From assembly GCA_026770615.1 (NCBI GenBank), contig MU631460.1, positions 262,775 through 273,131 of the forward strand: a DNA stretch of 10,357 bases, written 5' to 3'. The notes beneath the pieces were generated by a model. It saw only the letters and a list, made by a program, of their open reading frames with translations, had not been told where the DNA came from and did not search any database. This stretch comes from Pavlovales sp. CCMP2436 (lineage: Eukaryota; Haptophyta; Pavlovophyceae; Pavlovales). Below are positions 1 to 6,621 of the stretch, in pieces. Each line of letters begins with the position of its first letter. The stretch's first letter is position 1. Position numbers and translations under genes: made by a program.

Positions 1-135
1 CAGCCCCCCTAATCGCATGGGGAGTTGCTTGCGCTCAGGCCCGAGGGGCACGGCGTCGATATCGATGCCGGCGATGTCGTTCGAGAGCTCGGTGATGAGG
101 GCGTCCATCCGCTGAGCGATCTCAGTATTATACTG
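1..135 (-). CDS. Partial exon of an unrecognised protein, running off the left edge
   Basis: Reading the minus strand from 135 to 1 gives an open frame with G/C-ending codons typical of this genome. It begins QYNTEIAQRMDALITELSND and continues with an acidic/hydrophobic stretch and PLGPERKQL. The frame stays open to about 186, where a TGA stops it. The run GGGGGGGCAG directly upstream of the CAG codon at 135-133 could be a splice acceptor, which is why 135 is chosen. A first exon starting at the ATG at 108-106 is the alternative. I recognise no family. The partial ORF in another minus frame (209-9) is Ser/Pro-rich and looks like a shadow. Confidence 0.35.
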
Positions 136-250
136 CTGCCCCCCCGGTGCCTGGCCTGAGCGCTGTACGACGCAGCGTCTTGACAGTCAGTGAGCAAGGT
201 GCAGTTCATAAATGTTGGTTTAAACTAATATATAATTATCAGCGTTAAAC

Positions 251-358
251 TCAATAAGTAATTAAAGCAACATTTAAGCATTGTTTGTTTGTAATTTGCT
301 AATAAACTCAGCCTTAGCCTCAAAACCCGCCGTTCTTATTGCCCGCGATCCCCTGTAG
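251..358 (+). repeat. Dispersed repeat, copy 1 (matches the 3' end of the intron at 8556-8663)
   Basis: This AT-richer segment aligns with 8556-8663 over its whole length, by eye at about 85-90% identity with three small indels. Shared blocks include CATTGTTTGT, AATTTGCTAA and TTCTTATTGCCCGCGA. Both copies end in CCCCTGT followed within 0-2 bases by an AG. In copy 2 that AG is the predicted splice acceptor of the LIM-RhaM gene. Here no convincing exon follows: the frame hits TAA within a few codons. This copy therefore looks intergenic, or belongs to a decayed gene. Confidence 0.8.
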
Positions 359-499
359 GACACGTTATCCTAAATATCATACTCTCGAGAATCTTGACAG
401 AGATGCGGGACAAATATGCGACAGCACTCGGCAGTTTCGGCTTCGCGCGGAAGTTAGTTGCACAATTTAGCCAAATTCATAGTTGCAAAGAAAATCGAT

Positions 500-549
500 A
501 TTTGCCATATTGCAGCTTCTTCTTTTTGCACGATTTGCCATATTGCAGC
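500..549 (+). repeat. 17-bp direct repeat, spacing 33 bp
   Basis: ATTTGCCATATTGCAGC occurs at 500-516 and again at 533-549, identical, separated by a pyrimidine-rich spacer. It lies just downstream of the stop codon of the minus-strand ATPase gene, so it may sit in its 3' untranslated region. Function unknown. Confidence 0.7.
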
Positions 550-613
550 GAAGGCATAACTATGAGCACTAAATTTCGACCCACCACCTCCACGCAGCCT
601 TCGCGCGCGCGGC

Positions 614-2026
614 CTACGACTCTGCCTCCGCCTTGGCGCACGCGGCCACCGCCTCTTCCGCCGCAGCGCGATGCGCGCCGCTGGCAAAGTCGACCGTTCT
701 GGCGACCAGGTCCACGGTAAAGGTCGCCTTGGCCTCGATGTACTTACGGATCATGGCTGCAAACAGCGTGGCAGTGACCTTGTACTTGGCGGTTGGCAGC
801 TCGACGGGCGCGTCCGCGTCGAGGAGGTCGCGCATCAGATCAGCCACGGTGAACGCGCGTCCGTTCAGCTTCACGTTCTCGAGCACGAGCGCGCCCTTCA
901 CGTCCTTGCGCGCTGCCGCCTCGAACGCGCTCGCCCACGTCTCGGCGCGCGCGCGCAAGTCCGCCTCGCTCGTGCTGCGGCACAACTCTGCCCCGAGCCT
1001 TCCGATGAACTTTGCGAGCGTGGTGAGCGGCAAGACGCGCTCCTTAACAGCAGCGACCGCCGCATCGCTCGCCACCTCCTTGGGCAGCGTCGCAAGGGTG
1101 GCGTCGAGCACAGCCGAGGCCTCCTCGCACGAGAAGCTGCCGACGCGCAGGAACTCTTGCCGCCCGGGGTCGTCGGGCAGCTCGGCCACCGCAAACGAGC
1201 TGCTCAGCACGACGATGGCGTGGCAGAGCCCCTTGTCGTGCGTGAGCTGCTTGGCGTGCCTACACACGCTCGCGATGAGCTTGCTGTCGCCCGACTTGTC
1301 GACGTCGAACACGACGGTCGGGAGCCAGTGCGGCTCGTCCGGATGGGACTCGCAGTGGGCCTGCGTCAACTGCGCGAGCCGCTCGTAGAGCTGCCCTTTG
1401 AGCGCCTCGGAGGGGACGTACATCCCGGGCTGACCCGCGCGGTGCTGCTTGAGCGCCGTGTCCACGACGAGCGTGTCGAGATCGGGGACCTGCGCATCGC
1501 CCGTCTTCACGACGACGATACCCGCGCCGCTCTTGCTGAGCACGTGCTCCACGAGCGTCGACTTGCCCGCGCCGCGCGCGCCGTACGCGACCAAGTAGGC
1601 GCCGGAAGCGGAGAAGGGCTGCTGGAGGTAGGCCTCGAGCGCCGCCTCGAGCTCGAGCCGCGGCACGTAACAGTTCAGCTTGTCCGCGATGGGTGGAGGC
1701 ACGTGCGCGGTGAGGATCGCGTCCGTCTCCATGCGCGCGCGGCCGACGTCCGACTCGCGGTAGGCCTTCTCCGACTCGAGGTCGCCCTTCTGGCGATCGT
1801 AGCGCCTGGTCTCGAGCGTGAATAAGTGCCCGACCACGCTCGAGACCAGCCCTCCTCCAGACGCGGTGAGCACCAGCACTGAAGGGATGGGCGCCAGCCT
1901 GGAAGCGACGAGCGCCAGTCCGCAAGCGGTGAGCCCCAGAACGGCGCGCGGGCGCTTTGCCACGATGCTGCCGAGAGCCGCGCGCGCGCGCCCGAATAGA
2001 GACATCTCCTCCTCATCTGCGCGCAT
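614..2026 (-). CDS. Membrane-anchored P-loop ATPase (AAA/STAND-like), 470 aa
   Basis: A single open frame of 470 codons with strong G/C-ending codon use ends in a TAG at 616-614. Residues 28-45 and 49-69 are two hydrophobic segments separated by a short Pro-containing turn, probably a membrane hairpin or signal anchor. A charged helix (about 72-105) follows. A P-loop NTPase domain begins near 120: Walker A is GARGAGKST at 149-157 and a Walker-B-like strand is TVVFDVDKSG at 237-246. A hydrophobic strand followed by Ser-Ser-Ser (270-277) could be a sensor-1 position. The C-terminal 170 residues are helical and Ala-rich, with no family I can name. The fold suggests ATP-driven remodelling or signalling at a membrane. 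The arrangement recalls AAA or Archaeal_ATPase-type proteins and the RHS/Crinkler-style NTPases of protists, but I cannot choose between them. Met8 (codon at 2005) is an equally good start, giving 463 aa. No intron is needed. Confidence 0.85.
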   Translation of the reverse strand: MRADEEEMSLFGRARAALGSIVAKRPRAVLGLTACGLALVASRLAPIPSVLVLTASGGGLVSSVVGHLFTLETRRYDRQKGDLESEKAYRESDVGRARMETDAILTAHVPPPIADKLNCYVPRLELEAALEAYLQQPFSASGAYLVAYGARGAGKSTLVEHVLSKSGAGIVVVKTGDAQVPDLDTLVVDTALKQHRAGQPGMYVPSEALKGQLYERLAQLTQAHCESHPDEPHWLPTVVFDVDKSGDSKLIASVCRHAKQLTHDKGLCHAIVVLSSSFAVAELPDDPGRQEFLRVGSFSCEEASAVLDATLATLPKEVASDAAVAAVKERVLPLTTLAKFIGRLGAELCRSTSEADLRARAETWASAFEAAARKDVKGALVLENVKLNGRAFTVADLMRDLLDADAPVELPTAKYKVTATLFAAMIRKYIEAKATFTVDLVARTVDFASGAHRAAAEEAVAACAKAEAES

Positions 2027-3330
2027 GGCGACAGCCCGCGTCCTGCCAGGGGTTGCGGCGCAGCAGGATGCGCGCGAGGGCGAGCGCGTGAGACGACGCC
2101 ACCGAGACGCGCGCGCGCACGCGACGCGTTCTCACCGGGGTGTCGCGGCCAAAGGCCGCGCGAGTGAGAAGGCGCCGACGTGCGCCCCGAACGCGCTTGG
2201 CCGGCAGGCACGCCCGATAACGGCGGGCGCGCGAACGGAATGCGCGCGCGACGACAGCACAACGCTGCCCGCGGAAAGCGCCGCAAAGTACGTGACGGTC
2301 TGCGCCAACCAGCAAAGAGCCATCACGACGAGCAGTGACCCCCTCCTGAGCTGTTCAGTTCCTGCTCATTTTTTAAATGACGAGGGCCGGGTTTTTTCGG
2401 CCTTACGGCGGAGTCGGTAAGGAGTGGCCAGGCGGCCGTTCTGTCCGGCCGCGCTACTTGCTACGTTTTTTTTCTTCTTTTTTCCCCCCCCAAAATCGGC
2501 CTCTTATACTTTTCGCCAATCTGTTACTTCTTCTTCGGGACAGGGAGGGAGAGGGTGGCGGGTAGCGGTTGGTTGCGACTTGCGGGCTGAGGGTAGGAGT
2601 ATGTGCCCCCGCTCGCTTTCTCTGCGCCCCCGCGTTCCGAGAGGTCTGTGAGCGAAGGGTCAACACGCTGGTGGGAGGCTCGCACAGTCGGTGTCTGAGG
2701 GCGAGACGGGGCACGGGGTGGCGGGTTGCCCTTCGGCCGGCCCGCACCGGCCGCGCCCGCCTGGAGCGCTTGAGTTGCTCGACGTCCCGCGCGTAGGCGC
2801 GTGCACGCGCAACCACTCGCGGTCATTCGCGGTCCTTCGCGTCCATCTTGCGCCGTCGAACATCGCGGTGGAGGAGCTCGTCGAAATGCCCGCGTCGTAG
2901 TGCCCGCGGCCGACGGCTCTGGCACTCAACTCCTACGACTGCACCGAGCTCGCGCGGGTAGGCTGACGTGCAGGCGCGTGGACGACTAGGACAAGCTTGA
3001 GCCGCGCGTGCAGGTAGGCGGCCGCGGGCTTGCGAGCTTGCGACAGCGAAAGCGAGCACAGCGAGGAAGGCGAGCTTGAGACGACGAAGAAGGGCGGCGG
3101 CGTGCGCAGCGAGCCGCGGCGCTCGAGCTGAAGAAGGGCAACGGCCGGCTAGAGCGGGGCGAGACGAAGATGAACGGCGGGCGTGAGATCGGCGTGGATA
3201 AGCGGGCGTGAGACGGATGACGGAGCTTTTTGAAAATCGGCTTCGTTTGGAGTTGGAATTGCATTTACTCTTTTTTGGGTGAGGTTTTAAGAGACGTTTA
3301 AGAGACGTTTAAGAGGTTTTTCGGATACAA
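2027..3330. other. GC-rich intergenic stretch with no supportable gene
   Basis: All open frames here are Arg/Ala/Pro-rich, overlap one another on both strands and lack domain-like sequence, so I treat them as products of high GC. Visible features are a pyrimidine tract at about 2466-2490 (T-rich, then C8) and a short GGCC...T6...GGCC hairpin near 2387-2402. Another is a purine-biased run at 3055-3180. The ATPase promoter is presumably at the left end, but I see no clear TATA element. Confidence 0.5.
3284..3315 (+). repeat. Short tandem repeat, about 11-bp unit, three copies
   Basis: GTTTTAAGAGAC, GTTTAAGAGAC and GTTTAAGAG follow each other directly. A simple sequence repeat at the change from GC-rich to AT-richer DNA. 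Confidence 0.75.
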
Positions 3331-3368
3331 TTATTGGGGCACCGGCTGGAGCCAACAGAGTCGGGTTT

Positions 3369-3426
3369 CCAGGATAGTTCTTTTAATGTCCCCCGACTTG
3401 CAGCCCGAAGGCGTACGGGCATGGCA
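3369..3426 (+). repeat. Dispersed ~60-bp repeat, copy A (matches 7316-7377)
   Basis: The segment shares CCAGGATA, a T-rich run, a C-rich run, ACTTGCAGCCC, GGCGTA and GAGCATGG-like blocks in the same order as 7316-7377. Copy B carries a 4-bp insertion after GCAGCCC. The shared pyrimidine-rich stretch ending in CTTGCAG has the form of a splice acceptor. Confidence 0.65.
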
Positions 3427-3579
3427 TGGGAGGGTCAGCGCATCGTCGTCTCGTGTGCTATCTTATTCCCCGCGTCGTCTCTTCGCCACGATCCTTGCTC
3501 GTCGTCGCATCACGCCGCCGCGATCCTGCACACAATTACATCAAATCATACACGCAAAAAACCTCCGTATAGCCTGAAC

Positions 3580-3621
3580 CGTGCTATGCTGTACCTACAA
3601 ATGCGGGTACAGCCTAGCACG
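3580..3621. repeat. Near-perfect hairpin, 16-bp arms, 10-nt loop
   Basis: The left arm 3580-3595 (CGTGCTATGCTGTACC) pairs with 3606-3621, with one mismatch. The loop is TACAAATGCG. It stands in a gene-poor stretch between the dispersed repeat and the retroelement relic. It may be a small structured RNA, a fold-back transposon remnant or chance; I cannot tell which. Confidence 0.7.
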
Positions 3622-3746
3622 TGGCTTGATATTTTTATCCCCCTTGATTTATTTACTTATTTACGTGAGCACGACTTTTTATTCTTAGTGGGCGCTTGTC
3701 AGCTAGCCAAATGTGCCCCGGGGCATGGCGACTGGGCCCTGACTTT

Positions 3747-4311
3747 TCAGCCTATCGCTGGCGCCCGACTCGCCGACAGGTCGTCGGTGAGGTCCTTCTG
3801 CAAGTTGAGGCTCAGCCTGCCGGCCTTCTTGCGCACCGTCGGCCACGCCTCCTCTGAGGGGAGGTGTAGCACGAGGGTTGGCAGGTCACCAGTGGGCCCA
3901 CCACTGCGGGGATGCCGGCTTCCTGCTGCAGCTCGAGCATTCCGCGCTGCGTGACGCCGCCGGTCTGTCCCTGTATGTAGCGGCGGCGGGCGGCGAACGA
4001 AAGGCATGTCCTGCGGCAGCTCGAGTATTCCGCGCTGCGTGACGCCGCCGGTCTGTCGCGTCTGCGCACACATCGAGGAAGGCTGGCACTGCCTGCACCA
4101 TGACGCCACAGAATGCGGCAGGCGCGACAGCGACCATCTTCCGGAGTCCGGCGCCACAGTAGCGCCTGGGGAGCGCGAGGCGGGCGGTCGCGAATTCGTC
4201 GCCGTTGAGCGAGACTCTTAGCGCGTGCGTCGCCTGCAAGTGGATGATCGCGTCGAAGCGGATGCACGCCTCGCGCGAGTGGTCCGGGTGGCAGTGGCGC
4301 GCAAAGTACTT
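3747..4311 (-). pseudogene. C-terminal fragment of a retroelement reverse-transcriptase polyprotein, disrupted
   Basis: From 4311 to about 4060 on the minus strand one frame reads as a coherent protein with G/C-ending codons. It includes RVSLNGDEFATARLALP and then CGAGLRKMVAVAPAAF followed by a V/A/F-rich helix. The pattern 'LP...GAGLR....APAAF' resembles the region behind the RT domain in many algal and plant non-LTR-type elements (usually 'GGLGLRS....PAAY'); this is from memory of the family. Past 4060 the reading must change frame to stay protein-like (QTGGVTQRGILELPQDM). A partial 88-bp duplication repeats that peptide. A third frame (LPTLVLHLPSEEAWPTVRKK) ends at a TGA at 3749-3747. At least two frame changes make a relic the simplest reading; short introns are the alternative. 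Confidence 0.5.
3921..4057. repeat. Local duplication: 49-bp copies 88 bp apart
   Basis: 3921-3969 and 4009-4057 match at 47 of 49 positions (by eye). The 88-bp spacing is not a multiple of three, so the duplication shifts the reading frame of the minus-strand retroelement fragment that contains it. Confidence 0.85.
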
Positions 4312-4400
4312 ACTGTACATAATGGAACTTTGCGCGCGGTGGAGAAGAGGGTCTTCCTCAACAAGGCCCTTGATCTCAAATTTTTTGTTGAGAACCCCAG

Positions 4401-4671
4401 CTTTACAACGCCTTCAATGAGGGCGACCGTGCAGAGATGATCATGCCACCCTCCCCTGGCCTGGCACCGCTCGCACGCCTCTTCTACGCTACGCTCGCTC
4501 CCAAGTACCCGGATCTTTGTCAGCGGCAAGGGCGGCGGCCTCGTGTCAATGGGCAGGGTCGGCGAGTCCGGTGTCGCCCAGGGGTCGGTGGAAGCCGGAG
4601 TCGCCTTCGCGATCTCGATCCACCCCGAGCTACAGGCGCTCGACGCCGAGCTGTGGCCGCTGTCCAACTAA
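4401..4671 (+). pseudogene. Reverse-transcriptase core fragment, frameshifted and truncated
   Basis: From 4401 the plus strand reads LYNAFNEGDRAEMIMPPSPG and then LAPLARLFYATLAPKYPDL, up to 4517. This matches the RT motif-A surroundings ('D.KNAFN...R..ML...P.L...ARW.Y'). Shifting frame at about 4513-4518 gives IFVSGKGGGLVSM, then GVAQGSVEAGVAFAISIHP and LQALDAEL, ending at TAA 4669-4671. 'GV.QG....G..FA..IHP.L..LD' is the RT motif-B region ('GVQQGDPLGPLLFALAIHPLL'). The YADD catalytic motif C is absent because the frame stops first, and the Asp of motif A is also missing. The domain is therefore a broken piece. AACCCCAG just before 4401 resembles a splice acceptor but may be chance. Confidence 0.6.
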
Positions 4672-4718
4672 GAAGCTGAATACGACGCTGTGCAACAAGG
4701 AGAACTATCGCTGCCACA

Positions 4719-4737
4719 TTAACCCTAACCCTAACCC
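4719..4737 (+). repeat. Interstitial telomere-type repeat, (CCCTAA)n
   Basis: TTAACCCTAACCCTAACCC gives three tandem CCCTAA/TTAGGG units in the middle of the window. Such internal tracts are commonly scars of break repair, old chromosome-end fusion or telomerase action at a break. Confidence 0.85.
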
Positions 4738-4760
4738 AATTAGGCGGATGTGCACGCGCC

Positions 4761-4816
4761 GGCCACGACGACATACGGGCAGTCCGCCCCGGCCACGACG
4801 ACATACGGGCAGTCCG
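4761..4816 (+). repeat. 30-bp tandem repeat, about 1.9 copies
   Basis: The unit starts GGCCACGACGACATACGGGC at 4761 and repeats at 4791; 26 bp of the second unit are present and identical. Confidence 0.9.
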
Positions 4817-4825
4817 GCCCGAGCT

Positions 4826-4857
4826 CGTCATGGAAGCTCGCGCGTCATGGAAGCTCG
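4826..4857 (+). repeat. 15-bp direct repeat
   Basis: CGTCATGGAAGCTCG occurs at 4826-4840 and 4843-4857, separated by 2 bp, directly after the 30-bp tandem repeat. Confidence 0.85.
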
Positions 4858-4875
4858 GGCCGACCGCCTGTCGTG

Positions 4876-4949
4876 CGTCAATCCCCAAAGCTCGCATTTG
4901 GTTGAACGCCTCGTCGTGCAGCCGACCAAATGCGAGTGCTGGATTGACG
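4876..4949. repeat. Imperfect inverted repeat, ~26-bp arms, 22-nt loop
   Basis: CGTCAATCC (4876-4884) pairs with GGATTGACG (4941-4949), and CTCGCATTTGGT (4891-4902) pairs with ACCAAATGCGAG (4925-4936). A small internal loop separates the two helices. It could form a strong cruciform or RNA stem-loop. Too small for a typical MITE, but possibly the remains of one. Confidence 0.85.
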
Positions 4950-4973
4950 AGGCCCACACTTGCCAGATATCTT

Positions 4974-5015
4974 AACCACACTTGAGAATCAACCATCTCA
5001 ACCACACTTGAGAAT
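4974..5015 (+). repeat. 16-bp direct repeat, 26-bp period
   Basis: AACCACACTTGAGAAT occurs at 4974-4989 and 5000-5015, identical copies. Confidence 0.85.
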
Positions 5016-5232
5016 AATCAAGCTTATCAACTATAAGCACCACCTAAATGGGGTCAATCAGGCCCACCACTCCGGACACGTCGGTGTAGGCCATTGAATG
5101 GCGCAAGGCGCATACGAATAATCGTTTCGTGCTTGGGAACGCGCGTACGAGGCGCATGTGGCTCGCAAGTTGAGAAGGCGTGACGTTCTTGGTGGGGATT
5201 TGGTGGGGATAAAACCCCCCCCACCACCCCCA

Positions 5233-5456
5233 CCATTTGTTCGCATACTGAGGTGCGTACTGCGGACCACCCCATTTTGGTGGGCGGTGACGGGTTTCTC
5301 TTTAAAAAAGTTTTGAGATTTTTTCTTATGTGCAAGTATGGCCACCCCATAGGCCGCGGGATGGGATCGCCCACGGAATACTTTTCGGCGAAAACCCGTC
5401 ACCGTCCACCAAAAATGGGGGGTCCGCAGTACGCACCTCAGTATGCGAACGAATGG
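5233..5456. mobile_element. Fold-back/MITE-like element with 65-bp terminal inverted repeats
   Basis: The left arm 5233-5297 and the reverse complement of 5392-5456 agree at about 60 of 65 positions, sharing TTCGCATACTGAGGTGCGTA and GGTGACGGGTTT among other blocks. The 94-bp core has no coding potential. I find no certain target duplication; the left flank is a G-rich then C-rich low-complexity tract that obscures the end. Non-autonomous; superfamily unknown. It lies just past the truncated end of the resolvase fragment. Confidence 0.85.
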
Positions 5457-5481
5457 CCACCATCATCGAAGCCATTCGGAG

Positions 5482-5625
5482 CTAGTCGATTTTTATTTTT
5501 TTTACTGGGACACGCCGGCTCATACCATGCCTCGAGGCAGAGTTAGCCCATTCTTGGATCTGGCCGTCCTCGATGGTGCAGCAGGCGTTATTGCGGATGC
5601 CCACGTCGATTGACACGATGAGCAT
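5482..5625 (-). pseudogene. N-terminal fragment of a poxvirus-A22/NCLDV-type Holliday junction resolvase
   Basis: From the ATG at 5625-5623 the minus strand reads MLIVSIDVGIRNNACC and then IEDGQIQEWAN with GC3-rich codons. '(I/L)(L/V)SIDVGI(K/R)N.A' with the first catalytic Asp, followed some residues later by 'I..W', is the first strand and strand pair of the RuvC-fold resolvases of nucleocytoplasmic large DNA viruses (Pox_A22 family, usually about 150-200 aa or more). Homology seems to stop near 5539. The tail to the stop at 5482 is unlike the family, and the remaining catalytic acidic residues are missing. In a living virus the enzyme cuts branched DNA before packaging; this piece cannot. 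An in-frame upstream ATG at 5673 exists, but Met at 5625 fits the family start. It may come from a giant algal virus or an algal homologue. Confidence 0.55.
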
Positions 5626-5706
5626 GCTGACTGGTGCCATTAAAAAATTATCGATCATTTTTATGATCGCCATCTCTCGCCGTCTGCTGTCCCTGGCGGT
5701 TTATAT

Positions 5707-5734
5707 CTAGTGAATATCTAGAGATATTCACTAG
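5707..5734. repeat. 28-bp hairpin, 13-bp perfect arms
   Basis: CTAGTGAATATCT and AGATATTCACTAG are separated by just AG. It is AT-rich within a GC-rich stretch, between the two minus-strand reading frames. It could be an insertion footprint, a structured transcript end or a protein-binding palindrome. Confidence 0.9.
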
Positions 5735-5748
5735 CATCTCGCGGCGGC

Positions 5749-6130
5749 CTACGGGAGCCACTCCTCGATCTCCGTAGTGCCACTTTGGCCACGGCGGTAG
5801 TTGGCGAGCCAGGTCGTGACGCGCACTGCCCGGCTCGTAGCCCTTGGCCGTGTCGATGCGGTCCGGGGACTTCGCATCCAGCTGTCCGGACTGCAATCGT
5901 TGAATACGTGCCCCGTGTCGGGGCACACGTCGGCCTCGTGCATGAGGCGCAAAAACTCCAACTTTGCAAAGGTGTTCTCGAGGCCGGCCGCGTGATTTGC
6001 CGAGGCCGACGTCGAGAACAAGATTTGAATCCAGGCAGCACGGCCCAGGCATGTGAAGCAGCACGATTTGCAGTGGGTGTGCCAGGCGACCATGCCGCAG
6101 TGGCTGCAGCGCTTGGCGCCGCACAGGGGC
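5749..6130 (-). pseudogene. Unrecognised Cys/His-rich reading frame, probably frameshifted
   Basis: Within a minus-strand frame (stop at 5749) a coding-like stretch reads CGAKRCSHCGMVAWHTHCKS and then CCFTCLG, a likely zinc-binding cluster. It is followed by LENTFAKLEFLRLMHEADVC and PDTGHVFN with GC3-rich codons. After about 5890 codon quality drops in this frame and rises in another, which reads DAKSPDRIDTAKGYEPGSAR and on to LPPWPKWHYGD. A 1-nt shift or a short intron is implied. I do not recognise the family. It lies upstream of, and on the same strand as, the resolvase fragment, so a common origin (viral insert) is possible but unproven. Confidence 0.35.
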
Positions 6131-6466
6131 GGTAAGGCGGGCAAGGCGAACACCGCTCGCGAGCAACAGCCCCAAGGCCAGGGGGGCAAAAAGGTGCACA
6201 GGTGCTGAGACCCGCCCGCTCCGACTCTTCAACTCTTCCGAAGTGGGCGCAAGCCGACCCTTCAGCTAGCTGAACTAAATTGAATGCATTCTCTTTGACT
6301 CTCATTCTCTGAATGCAAGAAGAAGTCGAAGAAGCGTTTTAGAGCGCGCGGTCGGCACCATCTCGCTCCAATTCGTGAGAGCGACGTGCCCGCGCGTGTT
6401 GCAGTGACAAATCGGCGGCGAAGGGGCCTCACCGCCGCTCGTCGATTCACGCTGGTAACACGCACT

Positions 6467-6621
6467 CCGGCTCTTAGAAAGCCCCGCAGGGCCCCCGGGG
6501 GCCCCGCCGGAGGCGCCTATGTGACTAATATATAACTAACTTGTCACATAGCCCGGGGGCCCACGGGGCCCCACGGATACCGCGGATAATCCCCGTACAT
6601 TACGCCTTTTCTAAGAGCCGG
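6467..6621. mobile_element. 155-bp MITE with 14-bp inverted ends and 8-bp target-site duplication (hAT-like)
   Basis: CCGGCTCTTAGAAA (6467-6480) is exactly inverted as TTTCTAAGAGCCGG (6608-6621). The element is flanked on both sides by the identical 8-mer CACGCACT (6459-6466 and 6622-6629). The interior is itself a fold-back: CTATGTGAC (6517-6525) against GTCACATAG (6543-6551), with GC-rich arms outside it (runs of GGGCCCCC) and an AT-rich loop containing TAATATATAA. An 8-bp duplication with short inverted ends is the hallmark of hAT and a few other superfamilies (P, Merlin). No transposase is present, so it would be mobilised in trans. Confidence 0.93.

Noticed and set aside
633..1388. Plus-strand open frame of 251 codons, Ser/Ala-rich
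   Set aside because: Another antisense shadow of the ATPase gene with biased composition.
671..1825. Plus-strand open frame of 384 codons
   Set aside because: It lies antisense to the P-loop ATPase gene, is Arg/Leu/His/Glu-rich and has no motif; it arises from the GC3-rich codons of the real gene.
2385..2402. GC hairpin with T6 resembling a rho-independent terminator
   Set aside because: The window is eukaryotic, and the T run is in the loop rather than after the stem.
2454..2925. Overlapping minus-strand frames of 120-133 codons
   Set aside because: Arg/Pro/Ala-rich in all frames, no domain-like stretches, and equally open on the other strand.
4218..4667. Minus-strand frame of 149 codons over the RT fragment
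   Set aside because: The plus strand shows recognisable RT motifs across the same bases, so this is the shadow.
4761..4816. 30-bp repeat as a possible CRISPR array
   Set aside because: The units abut without spacers and there are only two; it is a plain tandem repeat in eukaryotic DNA.
5217..5468. Target-site duplication for the 65-bp-arm element (CCACCA on both sides)
   Set aside because: The matches are not adjacent to the arm ends and the left side is low-complexity C/A sequence, so chance is likely.
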